A stretch of 64,000 bases of DNA, from positions 937,497 through 1,001,496 of the forward strand of contig BJOX01000099.1 in NCBI GenBank assembly GCA_009731375.1, given 5' to 3'. The stretch comes from Paulinella micropora (taxonomy: Eukaryota > Cercozoa > Imbricatea > Euglyphida). The translations under genes were made by a program, and so were the position numbers. The notes below the pieces were generated by a model. The model did not search any database. It worked only from the letters and a program-made list of their open reading frames with translations, and was not told the origin of the DNA. Positions 1-13,400 of this stretch are shown piece by piece (position 1 is the first letter of the stretch; each line of letters starts with the position of its first letter).

Positions 1-225
1 TGCATCAGCCATTGACAGAGAAGCACTATTATTATTATTGTTATTATTATTATTATTATTTATTATTATTTATTATTATCATTATTAATAATAATAGTGC
101 TTCTCTGTCAATGGCTGATGCATTTCTGCACATGCGCCTCCATCGTCTCACCCGTGAGGGGAGTACGAAGAATTGACGATAAGCTCTAATGACAACCCCG
201 CAAGGGCAGTTCCAACACTTCCAGA
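1..225. repeat. Inverted pair of SINE 3' ends around an (ATT)n core
   Basis: Bases 1-27 are the 3' end of the tRNA-derived SINE in plus orientation. After an ATT-rich stretch, 96-225 is the same 3' region in minus orientation, stopping at the N run 226-235. The two arms can fold back on each other. This may be two insertions tail to tail, or a chimeric join at a microsatellite. Confidence 0.75.
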
Positions 226-299
226 NNNNNNNNNNTACTATTATTATTATGGAGGGGTGCACAGTATGGCACCCCACGGGAAGAGGAGGTGGTCTTCCC

Positions 300-440
300 A
301 CTGGTTTCGAGGCTATGTCGTTGTTATGTTGTTGTGTTGATTCCGAGGCTCTGTTGTTGTGTGGGTTCCGAGGCTATGTCGATGTGGGTTCCGAGGCTAT
401 GTTGTTGTGTTCGTTCCGAGGCCATGTCGTTGTGTTGTTT
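300..440. repeat. Short minisatellite
   Basis: About five degenerate tandem units, each built on TTCCGAGGCTATGTCG followed by a TTGTTGTG-like spacer. No coding potential was recognised. Bases 441-830 hold nothing else I can name. Confidence 0.7.
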
Positions 441-852
441 TTACATACACCACGTGGGATCAAAGGGGTATTTACATTCCGCGATCTAGGGGTGGTGACG
501 GGTTTCGAGGCGTCCCAGACACTTACCACAAAACGTCCTCATGCGCTGGCAGACCGCATGAAATGTCTGCTACCCCTGTGAGTACCTCCATGCGGGACCT
601 ACCCAGTCTCGTGGAGCTCTCACGCGGGGAAGATCAATCATTTGTAGTTTATTTCCAGCAAGGTACCCGACACTGTGCGGGTAGTAGGGACTTCCTTTTG
701 GGGTCTTCTATGCAGGATGGTTAGAGTCACTCTTCCCTCCCCAACATACTCACTGTAGTCCCTGTTGGGTCGAGGGATGGAGGCGCATGGCCCTCGGGCT
801 CAGCCATGACAGATCAATATATATTATTATTATCATTATTAATAATGATAAT

Positions 853-1096
853 GATAGTGCTTCTCAGTCAATTGCGAATGCATTTCTGCATATGTGCCTC
901 CATCGTCTCACCCGTGAGGGGAGTACGAAGATTTGACGATAGGCTCTACTGACACCCCCGCAAGGCAGCTCCAAGCCTTCCAGACAGACCAATACTTTCA
1001 AAGAAAATATCCTTTGAAAATACTGGCACCGACGGGAATCGAACTGGCGACAGGTCCCAGATGGTAGACCTTAACCACTGGGCTATCGCGGTGCCA
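853..1096 (-). mobile_element. tRNA-derived SINE, divergent subfamily
   Basis: On the minus strand it starts with a tRNA-like head (A box in TAGCCCAGTGG context, B box AGTTCGATTCC), then a short body, and ends in an ATT-rich tail. It differs from the common copies near its 3' end (CAGTCAATTGCGAATG instead of CTGTCAATGGCTGATG) and in the body (TCAAAGAAAATATCC). I treat it as a second subfamily, shared with the copy at 1645. Confidence 0.8.
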
Positions 1097-1127
1097 CTAA
1101 TGATAATGATAATAATAATAATTATTA

Positions 1128-1189
1128 ATAGAGAGAGGAGGGAGAGAAAGAGAGAGAAGAGAGGAGAGAGAGAGAGAGAGAAAGAAAGG

Positions 1190-1272
<83 letters not shown>
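1128..1272. repeat. (GA)n-rich low-complexity tract
   Basis: Nearly pure purine on the plus strand, dominated by GAGA with an internal (CAGA)n patch. It produces long Arg/Glu or Ser/Leu open frames that are not genes. Confidence 0.9.
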
Positions 1273-1273
<1 letters not shown>

Positions 1274-1644
1274 ACCTTCCTTTACAGTTGTTACGACGCT
1301 TTTCTCAAACATATCTCCAGAAAAGGCAGAAAGACCTGAGACAGGCGGATGATTCGTTCGTGAATACGGATTAACGGTGGCAAAAAAAAACAAATAAATA
1401 TCACTAAGAGAAATAGTCCCTGCACAGAAACAACAGCTCATGTCGCCCACCACGCTGCACTACGACAATACAACCTATACTGATGCACTACGACAATAAA
1501 GCCTACTGATCCTCGAGCGTTAGCCGATGCGCTCAACGACCGCTTCGTGACAGTGGGCAAGAAAACAAGCGACACAATAGTCAGCACAATAACAAAAACA
1601 ACAACAACAACAACAACATCAACCATGTCAATAATAATAATAAT

Positions 1645-1858
1645 AGTGCTTCTCAGTCAATTGCGAATGCATTTCTGCACATGTGCCTCCATCGTCTCAC
1701 CCGCGAGGGGAGTACGAAGATTTGACGATAGGCTCTACTGACACCCCCGCAAGGCAGCTCCAAGCCTTCCAGACAGACCAATACTTTCAAAGAAAATATC
1801 CTTTGAAAATACTGGCACCGACGGGAATCGAACTGGCGACAGGTCCCAGATGGTAGAC
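1645..1858 (-). mobile_element. tRNA-derived SINE, divergent subfamily, cut by a gap
   Basis: Same subfamily as the copy at 853-1096, with the same CAGTCAATTGCGAATG 3' region. The tRNA-like head runs into the assembly gap that starts at 1859. It is preceded by (AAC)n and (AAT)n repeats at 1590-1644. Confidence 0.8.
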
Positions 1859-2606
1859 NNNNNNNNNNNNNNNNNNNNNNNNNNNNNNNNNNNNNNNNNN
1901 NNNNNNNNNNNNNNNNNNNNNNNNNNNNNNNNNNNNNNNNNNNNNNNNNNNNNNNNNNNNNNNNNNNNNNNNNNNNNNNNNNNNNNNNNNNNNNNNNNNN
2001 NNNNNNNNNNNNNNNNNNNNNNNNNNNNNNNNNNNNNNNNNNNNNNNNNNNNNNNNNNNNNNNNNNNNNNNNNNNNNNNNNNNNNNNNNNNNNNNNNNNN
2101 NNNNNNNNNNNNNNNNNNNNNNNNNNNNNNNNNNNNNNNNNNNNNNNNNNNNNNNNNNNNNNNNNNNNNNNNNNNNNNNNNNNNNNNNNNNNNNNNNNNN
2201 NNNNNNNNNNNNNNNNNNNNNNNNNNNNNNNNNNNNNNNNNNNNNNNNNNNNNNNNNNNNNNNNNNNNNNNNNNNNNNNNNNNNNNNNNNNNNNNNNNNN
2301 NNNNNNNNNNNNNNNNNNNNNNNNNNNNNNNNNNNNNNNNNNNNNNNNNNNNNNNNNNNNNNNNNNNNNNNNNNNNNNNNNNNNNNNNNNNNNNNNNNNN
2401 NNNNNNNNNNNNNNNNNNNNNNNNNNNNNNNNNNNNNNNNNNNNNNNNNNNNNNNNNNNNNNNNNNNNNNNNNNNNNNNNNNNNNNNNNNNNNNNNNNNN
2501 NNNNNNNNNNNNNNNNNNNNNNNNNNNNNNNNNNNNNNNNNNNNNNNNNNNNNNNNNNNNNNNNNNNNNNNNNNNNNNNNNNNNNNNNNNNNNNNNNNNN
2601 NNNNNN
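1859..2606. other. Assembly gap (748 N)
   Basis: Unresolved bases flanked by SINE sequence on the left and an (AAT)n tail on the right, so the gap probably hides SINE and microsatellite repeats. Confidence 0.95.
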
Positions 2607-2628
2607 TAATAATAATAATAGTGCTTCT

Positions 2629-2895
2629 AGTGCTTCTCTGTCAATGGCTGATGCATTTCTGCACATGCGCCTCCATCGTCTCACCCGTGAGGGGAGTACG
2701 AAGAATTGACGTAAGCTCTAATGACACCCCCGCAAGGGCAGTTCCAACACTTCCAGACGGGCCGGTATGTTCAATGAAAATACTGGTCCAGAAATAGACC
2801 GGTATGTTGAATGAAAATACTGGTGGCACCGACGGGAATCGAACTGGCGACAGGGCCCAGATGGTAGAACTTGACCACTGGGCTATCACGGTGTC
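2629..2895 (-). mobile_element. tRNA-derived SINE, common subfamily
   Basis: A nearly complete minus-strand copy. It has the tRNA-like head with 7-bp acceptor-type complementarity (GGCACCG/CGGTGCC type), A and B boxes, and two copies of a CAGTATTTTCATTGAACATACCGG-like body block. Its 3' end is a conserved domain ending CAGAGAAGCACT, followed by an ATT/AAT tail. The tail side shows a small duplication of AGTGCTTCT. Confidence 0.85.

Positions 2896-2985
<90 letters not shown>
2896..2985. repeat. (AAT)n microsatellite
   Basis: About 30 perfect AAT units directly abutting the SINE head. Similar trinucleotide tracts border most SINE copies in this window. Confidence 0.95.
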
Positions 2986-2987
<2 letters not shown>

Positions 2988-2989
2988 AA

Positions 2990-3900
2990 TAAAAGAAAAA
3001 CGAGCTGCTCGCTCTCCTTTCAAGCTAGAGCACATAAGCGAAGTATTCAGCAAGACACTGAAAGCCATTGAACGAGATAAAACAGAAGATTTTAAAGCAA
3101 TTAAACAGCTCTATTGCAGGATATGCAGGACTTCCTCGCACCTATCGTCTAAGATGTTTAATCAAGCATGGACAACAAAGAATAACCGAACGCACTTAAA
3201 ACTACTACAGTAGTGGAATTTTTTAAGTAAAGACTCCAACATCCCCAGCGACTACCGCCCGATATCGCTCGATCATCGGCAAAATCGTCTACACTATTAT
3301 TATCAACAAACAACTCATGACACTTCCCTCGCCACACATCACATCACATACCCAATACGACTAACTCGACCACAGGAATGACCGTCCAAACAGTAATAAA
3401 TGAAATAATAAAACATAAAAATAAGCATGAAATCGTCCTCGCACTTAACATCGATCTTTCGAAAGCTTATGAAACTGACGCGCACGATAAAGTCATGCAT
3501 ACTGAAACATACCTTAAGTTTGACAAAGTATCCGACCTCCTTCGCCTTTCACTTAGCAAACCGCACAGAAGTTCACACAAAAAACCACCAGATAAACACA
3601 TGGCATCCCACAACGTAACTCTTCCCTCCTGTATAAGCGTCACCTCGACCATCGCAAATGAAACGGTACACCTCTGCCGAGGATACTGGGCCACACTTAC
3701 TCAAGCTAACACCCGTCATCAACTACTTCCCTTCGAACAACTAGTATTGACTCAACAAAAACTCAATACTCTTCCAATAGCATCCTATCGACATCCAACT
3801 CAAAATCGACGCCCTTCTGTCGCTCTCTTCGTTTGGCGTCACAGACATTTCGAACGTAAGATTTCTCTGCGTTTGCGAATATATCGACAGGAACATGAGC
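2990..3900 (+). pseudogene. Decayed LINE reverse-transcriptase fragment
   Basis: A translated DYRPIS motif near 3250 is followed by an open frame (3378-3914) containing a NIDLSKAYETDAHDKV segment. These resemble the finger region and catalytic motif A of non-LTR reverse transcriptases, where an Asp is followed by a K-A-Y/F-D signature. Later motifs (YADD/YIDD box, C-terminal zinc motif) are not visible and several stops break the frame. It is unrelated in detail to the better preserved LINE at 30.7-41.8 kb. Confidence is moderate because only two motifs support it. Confidence 0.5.
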
Positions 3901-4564
3901 CTAGCATGACGTGAGTGTGAAAGTGATTGCACCTGTCTTTTCGCGCTGCTTTGGCACGGTTTCGAATTTTGATACGCAGACCCCCATTTCCCACTTTCTG
4001 AGATGCACGCCATCCTGCGCGAAACAGAACAGCAGAATTTAGTACTGACTTCCGTTCCATCAACGAAAACGCATCCGCCGCAAGACCCGGAGAGTCTCAA
4101 GCTAAGACGGAATGGACCGTTTCACGCTTGCACGTGGTACCGCTCTATTTTTTTTGAAAATGGAAATTTTGCTGTGACCCGGGAAAAAAAAATCGAAGGA
4201 GGACTCCAAGAAATTCGATTTTTGTCTTCCCCAGGAGCATCTATTCCTGTGATTTTGGGTGCAATCGAAAGACCATTTCATTCTCGAGCTGCTTGTAGAG
4301 GTGATTTTCATCACAATCAGACACGCCTGAGTGCAGATACTGCGGCAGCCAGAGACAGGCAAAGGAGGGGGCATCAAAGTTGGGACTCTCTGTTTATGTG
4401 AGATGTGATGTGTACTGGGAGAGAAAGTCAATTAATGGATGCTTTTAGATGTATTTTTATGTTTTCACACAAATACTACTGTTCCATCTGTGCTCCCGCG
4501 CAAGTTTGCTTCATAGTTTTGAACGTGGACCCACAAACACCCCAACCAACCAACCACTGCAGCC

Positions 4565-4690
4565 TTCCTCCTCCTCCTCCTCCTCCTCCTCCTTCTTCTT
4601 CTTCTTCTTTTTCTTCCTTCTTTTTCTTCCTCTTCTTCTTCTTCCTCCTTCTTTTATATTTCTTCTTCTTCTCCTCCTTCCATTTTTGTC
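4565..4690. repeat. (TCC/TTC)n low-complexity tract
   Basis: Pyrimidine-rich triplet repeat on the plus strand. Flanking DNA at 3915-4564 and 4691-6370 shows no gene, RNA or transposon that I can recognise. It is ordinary AT-rich intergenic sequence. Confidence 0.85.
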
Positions 4691-6379
4691 ATCTCCAGTT
4701 CTCATGACCACTCACAGCCCACCATACATTAATATCTTGTGAATATCAAACATACATAGCACCCCAAGCATGCACACGGGTCCATAATCAATCAAAACGT
4801 CAGAATTTCAATCACTTTTCTCGTGACATGACGTACTGTACAGGTTTTTTCCTGTTCTGCACCGCTACAAATTCAAGTTTTTGAACAGAAAATTAAGATC
4901 AAATTGAACTATGTTCTATTTAATTAAATGTGGTTTTGATCTAGTTAATCAAGTCGCACTGTCTTGAGTTATTCAACGACTGAAGCTGCTGTCCACAGCC
5001 TGAATACTAGTACTCTAGATACTGTACTATGAGCCAGTTCCGGAATCTATTGAAACTCAAAGGAAAGCCGGTTATTCATAACGATGAGTGACTTTCGCAC
5101 TGTGACATACTTTCGCACATACCAACCATAAACACAAATCCATGATTTAGTGGTGGTGTGGCTGCAATGTCAAAAACAGAAGAAAAAATCGAGAAGCTTG
5201 TAGACACATTCGTTTTATTTACTTTTGAAATGTTTTCCTTTGTAAACTTGCATAATATATATAACGAGACATCGTTCTCTTTTTGAGGACTGTGGCGGTG
5301 ACGGTTTGGTTATATTACCGACTTACTCTTCTATTGAGCTATCGTTGTGGATAGTACATCAGAGTGCTGAAAGTTGGATTGACGGTGTATATAGACCGTG
5401 ATCGGCTTGCATTAAATAATATATATCTTTCGGGAGTCTGATCTTAACAGACAAAATGGCCAGTCAGTTCTGACTCAGTTTATGTCTTCGTATTAAAGTG
5501 TGTGCAACCTGACTTCTGACTGACTCTCAGTCTCCCGGCGAACAGTCCGCAGTGAAAGGTGAGGTCACATTGATAGTATTAATAAGGTCAGTGAGTGACC
5601 GGTTGAAAGTTATATATACATGCCAATCAACGTGCACTGACGCGGTCGGGTGCTCTCCGCCGGTTCAAGTTATTCATCTCCCAGCCCTAGCGTCACCTGT
5701 CAACTCACTTACCAGCTCAGCGCCAAACGTTACTTTATTAATAATACAGAACCCTCAAGTTTAACAGAGAACTGAATCCCGCGAAAACGTTGTATAGACT
5801 CCTAAGTCATCACTTCGAAACAGAGCTAACCACGCAGTTGCAGGGTAAATCAGTTACTATCAGCGTTGGCACCGCAAATGCCACCCCAGACCAGTAATCA
5901 AGTCCTGTGTTACGGTCACAAACTCTCTTAAAACTACCGCAAATACCGGTTATATTAATCACATCACCTAATTAACTTCCTAAGCTTAGTACTGTGGTAA
6001 GGTCAGAATTATGACCTGCAGTTTTCCTGACCTGATGCGTGACTGCTACATTTTCGACTGTTACATCTGGTAAAGTTTTGCAAAATTTTATGACAATGGC
6101 TAAAACTGCCGCAGGTCAGAATTATGCCTGACCAGAGCACTTGAAGGTCGCCAGTAATATATCCTGATTATGTGATGTGGTAGTGTGAGTGCGCTGAGAA
6201 CTCGACAGAAAGAGGTCTCAGATCTGATTGAGGAACAGACTGCTTTGTAACCGAGCCATTAAACTTGAGACTTGAACAGAGAAGAGCACTGTCCTTAAAC
6301 CTTTCCGTCCGTTCCTGCACTCTTAGGATCTCAAAACCAGCATATTGATATTAAAAGCTTGAATATAAGGATAGATTAA

Positions 6380-6885
6380 CTTACCCCCCCCCCCCACAAA
6401 CACACACACACACACGCAAACACACACCCCACCCCAACACACACATACACACCACAACCACCACCACACACACACACACCTCGAACATTTAGAGAAAAGA
6501 AAGACAAGTAAGTGAAAGGGGGTGGGGGGGAAGTAGCTAAAAACTTTCAAAAAGTGATAGTAATTCCTTGCGTGAACAGTGCGGCCTTGACATCAGAATG
6601 GTGTAAGAAATTGATACCGAGGCGACTGCAATCACAACATGCAACTCAAGCCTGTCATCCTGAAGGTGGCAAAAAAGACGAAGAGTCAGCAGACGAGGAA
6701 GAGGTGGAAGCAGGGGCGGAGGATGCGGTGCTGGAGGAGGAATCAGAGCTTTTCGTTGCGGAGGATGAGGACAAGGATGAGGATGAGGATGAGGATGATG
6801 AGGATGAGGATGAGGACGTGGAGCGATGCGAGGAGGCAGGTGAAGAGGAGAGGGAGAGTGAGTAGGAGGAGGAAGAGGAGGTTTC
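6380..6885. repeat. (CA)n and (GAGGAT)n simple repeats
   Basis: CA-rich repeats occupy about 6390-6480 and a GAGGATGAGGATGAG-type purine repeat occupies about 6700-6880. The acidic open frame over the second tract (6512-6865) is explained by the repeat. I see nothing recognisable in 6886-7463. Confidence 0.8.
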
Positions 6886-7463
6886 AGGTGATAGATGACT
6901 CCTGAAACAAGCGAAACATTCCATTTACTTCTAATGTAATGTAGAAAATGTACACAAATGTATATAACTTTTTGTATTCTGATATGTTTTTTATATGCAG
7001 GAGGGGAGGGGGTGTAGGCTGCCATCCTTCACGTGATTTGGGCGATGAATAGAGTTTTCCTGGCATTCTCTAACTTCCACGAGCTCAATTGCAGCATGGA
7101 CTTCGCATAGCCTGGATCCATTGTATGGCGAGATGGATGCTCCGTAATTTTTTTCGAGAATCTAGATGAATTTTGGTTAAGGCTCCACGCACAGAGTAAT
7201 AAAAAGATAACGACTAAAAATTAGCACACTTCTTTCTGCGGGTTCTGTTCTGGTGTATTCACTAGTGCGAGCATTTTCCGAGTCCGTTAAAAAAATTGTA
7301 ATCAAAACTGCAAGAATTACTGAAGACATGCAAAAGACAATCATTCAGGTTTCCATAGGTTTCATAACCGCACGATTTTTTTTACTAGATCTGAACACGT
7401 AAGGGGATTTATCCAAACGTCTACATGTCTTACTAGACTATGCAGAAGAGGTGCAAATGGGGT

Positions 7464-10400
7464 TTACGGAAAGGAGGAGTTGGCATCGAGCTCTTCTTCG
7501 TCGTCGTCCACCTCCATGTCGCCGCCCAGCGGCTCGTCGTCGGCGCTGGCCTTGGCCTCCGCCAGGATGGCTCGCTTCTGCCACATGCAGCACACCAGCA
7601 CACGGGGGGAGGGGGGCAGTGGCAAAGTGCATGCAAACACCAGCCTGCATCATCATCTGTCCTAACTTAAAGGACTTGGAAGAGGGGTGGTGTGTGTGTG
7701 GGGGGGGGGGGGGGANNNNNNNNNNNNNNNNNNNNNNNNNNNNNNNNNNNNNNNNNNNNNNNNNNNNNNNNNNNNNNNNNNNNNNNNNNNNNNNNNNNNN
7801 NNNNNNNNNNNNNNNNNNNNNNNNNNNNNNNNNNNNNNNNNNNNNNNNNNNNNNNNNNNNNNNNNNNNNNNNNNNNNNNNNNNNNNNNNNNNNNNNNNNN
7901 NNNNNNNNNNNNNNNNNNNNNNNNNNNNNNNNNNNNNNNNNNNNNNNNNNNNNNNNNNNNNNNNNNNNNNNNNNNNNNNNNNNNNNNNNNNNNNNNNNNN
8001 NNNNNNNNNNNNNNNNNNNNNNNNNNNNNNNNNNNNNNNNNNNNNNNNNNNNNNNNNNNNNNNNNNNNNNNNNNNNNNNNNNNNNNNNNNNNNNNNNNNN
8101 NNNNNNNNNNNNNNNNNNNNNNNNNNNNNNNNNNNNNNNNNNNNNNNNNNNNNNNNNNNNNNNNNNNNNNNNNNNNNNNNNNNNNNNNNNNNNNNNNNNN
8201 NNNNNNNNNNNNNNNNNNNNNNNNNNNNNNNNNNNNNNNNNNNNNNNNNNNNNNNNNNNNNNNNNNNNNNNNNNNNNNNNNNNNNNNNNNNNNNNNNNNN
8301 NNNNNNNNNNNNNNNNNNNNNNNNNNNNNNNNNNNNNNNNNNNNNNNNNNNNNNNNNNNNNNNNNNNNNNNNNNNNNNNNNNNNNNNNNNNNNNNNNNNN
8401 NNNNNNNNNNNNNNNNNNNNNNTTGCAGGAACGGAGACAGAGACACTAACTTTTTCACAGCCACGCACCTTTTCTTGCCAGGCTGCTCGCCGGGACGCCA
8501 CAAAGTCCTCGATTTCTTGCTTCAGCTCCGGCGCCTCCTGCTCAGCGTAATACCCACAGCCACACTGCAACCCCGTCACACTCCGCCACACCACAGCTCC
8601 ATGTCAACACGAGTAGAGCTAGGATATATTCAAGAAATCCAACGCAGAGGTCATGAGCAACAAAGACTAGTGCAATCCCACACACTTCTATGTATTGTCT
8701 CTCTCGTATGGGGGTCTTGAATGTCTTAACCTCTAGCATGGCAATGGTTAGGGGCTGTCTGTTGAAGGGGTCCACAGGTTTGTTGAGCAGCTGCCGCTTG
8801 ATAGTGGCGCGGTCGATGTAAATCTAGCAAGCCATGCATGGAGATAGACATTACCACCATCTACGTCTGACTGAACCGATATACGTGGATTAGGCACTGG
8901 TGAGCGAGTGGCGGCATATTGGATTGCTGGGAATTTTGCGGGTCGTGTCTGACCTTGGAGGTGGGGAGGAAGACAGGGTCATCCATCAGAGTTTGCAGCA
9001 ACGGGTCCATGAAGCGTTCCGGCACATCCTCGCCTGCCAGACAGGGCAGCAGATCAAAGACAAGACAAGCGACGGAAGCAGTGAAAGTAAGCCAAGAAAA
9101 GAGGATCAACGAGGGAAAGAAGGAAGAGGACAGTCAGTGGGTGCACATGTTGAGACGTATGCAGCTGGAGATGCAAGTGCAGAGTGCGGATGCGTGGTAC
9201 CATCCAGGCCGAGGATGGCATGCTCGTCCTCCTCTTGGCTCACCTTGAGCGCCTCCACCTGCACCACACGAAACAAAACACCACACAACTCATACACCGA
9301 TACCTTCTACCTTTGTCACCATGGTAAAATAAATGTATCTATTTCAAGCCAAATATTTAGTTGGGGTGGTGAACGGCTTAGGATTCATCAACTGAAAAAG
9401 ATGAGATGCCGGTGTCTCTGGTTGTGAATTTTAGAGGCTGAGGGGAAGCGGGATGAGGGTTACCTCGAGGAGCAAGGTTTCGAGTTTCTGCGTCTCGGCG
9501 GGGGAGAGGATGTTGTATTTTCTAGCGGTGCGGAGAGCCCTCTGAGAGGTGCGGAAAGAATAGGAGCGCTGGTCCGCGCCGACTTTGGCCAAGAACGCTT
9601 TGCTGGAGGCCAGCGACAGAAAGACAGACAAAATCTCCTTCAGCAAGATCTTGGGCCTGAAGTGATACTTTTTCTTGTTGTGCACCTTGAGATCCGCCAC
9701 GTCCTTCCCCACCAGCTTAGAGATGTAGTAACACACCTACACACACAAAGACAGTGTGCAGTTGATACCAGGTTCATCCCTGTGTAGTTAGGTGTACGTA
9801 CGATGTTAGCGATGCGTTCCACGAACTCGGGGGAGGTGAAGGGGTCCTTGATTTCGCTGGTCATGTAGCAGAGCATGTGCACGGTGCTGTTGGCCAGCGC
9901 CACCTGGCTGCACGTCACCATCTCCTCGTGCCGGAAGTCCAGTTCCCGTCGCCTAGCCACCCATCACCAACATCGCCATGTCTTCGTCCGCTACCACCAT
10001 GGCTGTGGGAAGCTGACCGTCTTTCTTGTTCCGGCTGCTGGTTCCAGGTGGCCGTTTCCGCCATCTCCAGCTGCACCTGACCACAGAGAGCACGCAGTAC
10101 ACCACGCCGTGTTGCCCGCTGCCGCTTTACGCCGCACACACCGTAATCAGCAAAGGCACAAGTTTCGATTGCGCTAGTCAGAAAAATCAAGTTTGCCAAG
10201 CAAGGCTGCGCGACAGGCAGAGAGACAGCTCAGCAGAACCTGCCGAATGTGCGAGAGCGACTTGAGGGCCGAATCCAAGAGGAAGATGAGGTCGTTGGCA
10301 ACCTACACGCACGCCGCAACTATTCAGGCTGCTGCCACTGTACATAGCAAGTTGAAAATACTAGTAAATAAATCAGTACACACATACATACATACATTCT

Positions 10401-13400
10401 CATCCTTGAATTGAGTGAGCTACGCATGTGTAGGCAAGTGTGTGATGTGTACCGGGTTGATGAAGCGGATGAATCGTTCCTGGTCCTTGCTGATCTCGAT
10501 GAGCATGTTGCGGTGGTAGGGCAGCTCCCACAGGAACTCCAGGATCTCGCTGATCCAGTGCCGCGTGTTGTACCTGCCGCACCAACCCGCACACAACACG
10601 CTGCCTGCCCTGCCTGCCTTTCCACTCCACAGTAACATGTCGACCTCGCAATTATTAGAACTCTCTAACAAATTTGACAAATGATATATATTACGCATGC
10701 TGTACGAAGATGTATGAGTCACATATGTACAATCCCGCAGTGTGAAGCAGCAACGCTGTGGAAGGTCATACAAAGGGTTCGAAAGAACTACACTTTGTGA
10801 GTAACAAGCAATTCGTTGCACTTTGTTGAGTCATGCTATACGGCATGTATTGGTGTTGGGGGCTGGGTGGTCTGACTTCTCGAAGAACTGTCGGTCACCG
10901 TGCTCCACCTCTTCGTAGACGGCCAGCAGCGCGGGCACGAGCAGCGGCTTGAGCACCGGGTGGGTGTTGAAGATGTGTGTGCGGGCCGGGCTGGCCTTCT
11001 CGCGCGCCGTCCTGACCACCACAGCACACCGCACACGTGCCACATAACTCGCACAAACCACGCTGGCTGCCAGACACACTTCACGTGTTCACACCTTGTG
11101 GTTAGAACCAAGAAGACACCGTATACATTTATACCTTGCATCAACGAACTTCAGGCAACACGTAAGAGCGTTGGTGGGAGAGGAGTGGAGAACCTTCTGC
11201 GATCGAGCCGGTCCATGGGCAGGAAGAGCATGAGCATCTCCGCGAACTTGCCGCGCAGGTGCGGGTTGCGCAGCGCATGCGGGCCGGCCATGGCGGATAC
11301 GAACCAACGCAACAGACTCTGCACACCAGCCAGCACAACCCGTTACACAACACAATTCCCAACCCCGTGCGCTTGCAAGGCTAGCACTGCTCTTGTTTTT
11401 GCACGAGGTTTATGTCGGTCGGGCTAAGAATGAACTTTGAAGCTGCAGGAGTAAGACGCAGGTGTGCAGCGCGGGGAGACCTCCATGCCGCGGCCGGTGT
11501 TGAAGTCGAGCGTGTTGTGCGCGAACCGCCCCCACGACAGCAACACCTGCACCAGGTCCTCGGCCAGGTACTCGGGCAGCACACCCGACAGGTCCACCGT
11601 GTCCAGCTGCCCAGCCTCGGCGCAGGAGTCAACCGACTGCCCAGCCTCGGGGAAGGAGTCAAGGGACGAGGGAAAGGAAGGCGAGGGTGAGGAGGAAGAG
11701 GAGGAAGAGGAAGACGAAGACGAGGAGGAAGAGGAAGACGAAGAGGAGGAAGAAGAGGAGGAAGAGGAGGAGGATTTTTGCTGAGTGAGCCAGACCAGCC
11801 AGTCGGCTGTCCAGTCGTAGAACGGCAACACCAGCGCCACCTGCAACACAGCAGACCAGCCAAGCACTCGTGAGCAGAAAGGTAGCAAATCGATGGGACA
11901 GGGAAAGTACAAACCTATGGCATACAGATATGCATGCATGTATGATGCATGCCCACGCACATTTTTATTCACATGAAATCGTTCGTTTTCGAACAGGCAC
12001 GTGGCTGACCAGTTCTGGGCTGAGCAGTACAACGCGCATGGCAACGCTTTTCGTGAAAAGCTGCTGCGCCATCGCGTTATGTCGCTTGAACATCAGCTCC
12101 CCCATCTCCGTCGAACGGTCTAAAAACCTGCGTGCACAACATGAGCCGGTCATATTTGAGGATGTTGGACACGAGCGGGTCTCACCTGAGTTGGCTCTGC
12201 AGCTCTGCCACACGCTGCAACACTTGGCTGTACGCCTGCCAAGCCAGCACGCGTATGAGGCCAGGCAGTGTGTGTGTGTGTGTGTGTGTGCCGACAGTAC
12301 AAAGCGTGTGTAACCTGCAGTGCGCGCACCAACCCCAGGTGCAAGGCCTCGTGAGCGAGGAAGAAGATGTGCGTCGCCACGTTGAAACTGGGGCCCGCCA
12401 TGGGGGGGGAAGCGACGGCATGCAGGAGAGTGGAGGGCTCGGCAGCAGCAGCCGACGCAGCAGGCGTTGCTAAGGCGGAGGCGGGAGGCACAGTTGTAAG
12501 GGTGCTGCTGGGCGCGAGCTGGCCCTGGGCATGCAGACGTTGCCGCGCGTCCTCCAGCCCCTTGCCGTCCACCCCGAGCCGCGTCACACCCGTGTAGTCG
12601 ATGGTGCCCGCCTCCCCGCCGGCAGCACCCTTGCCCTCGCCGCCCCAGCTGCCGGGGAAGCCTGTGCTAAGCACGTAGCGCAGGTCCACCTGGCTGAACT
12701 TGCCGCCAGCTTCCGCGGCAGCAGAGGAGCTTGCCGGGTTGGGATGCGGAGTAGTACTGGAGGAGTGCGAGATGACAGGTTTGGCCAAGCGGAGGAGGGT
12801 AGTGGCCAGGTTGAGGAGGAAGGCATCGCTGGCGGACTCGTGCGGGTTGTAGCGCATCATGCGGCGCGGCGCGTTGAGGCGCAGCGCGCGGGCCAGCCAG
12901 GACAGCAGCAGCGGGCGGGAGGACTTGTGCTTGAGCAGCACCTTGAAGAGCTGCAGCAGGCGCAGCTGATGCCGCTCCAGCGCCGCCCGCAGCCTCGCAA
13001 CCAGCGGCTCCAGCTCTTGGACCGAGCGGCCGGCCACGCCTTGCAGTTCGGGGCTGTTGTCGTGCGGCGCCACTGCCAGCAGCGGGCCCAGCAGCGACAT
13101 CATCTGGAACTGCCGCGCGTTCTGCGCCATGACCGGGTCAAAGCTCGGGTCGCGCATCAGCAGCAGCGCAAAGCGGGGCAGACGGGAAAGCTGGGTCAGG
13201 GCGGACAGCACGGGCGCGGCGCTGCTGACCTCGAGCGCCGTGCCGGCCCGCTGCTGGCATGCGCCCACCAGGTGGCTCAGCAACTTACCGTACACTTCCG
13301 GCGCACTCTCCTCATCCAGCGCCTCTTCCAGGCGCATGAGGAAGCCGGCCGGCAGCGGGCGGCCAAGCTCAGGGTCGCTCTCTAGGCGGCGAATCAGCTC

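Noticed and set aside
6512-6865. Acidic 117-aa frame
   Set aside because: Made of GAGGAT simple repeat, without conserved features or gene context.
12150-12314. Extension of the large UBE4B exon through a (TG)n tract
   Set aside because: A good donor at 12314 and the downstream phase-matched exon 12186-12235 show that this is intron.
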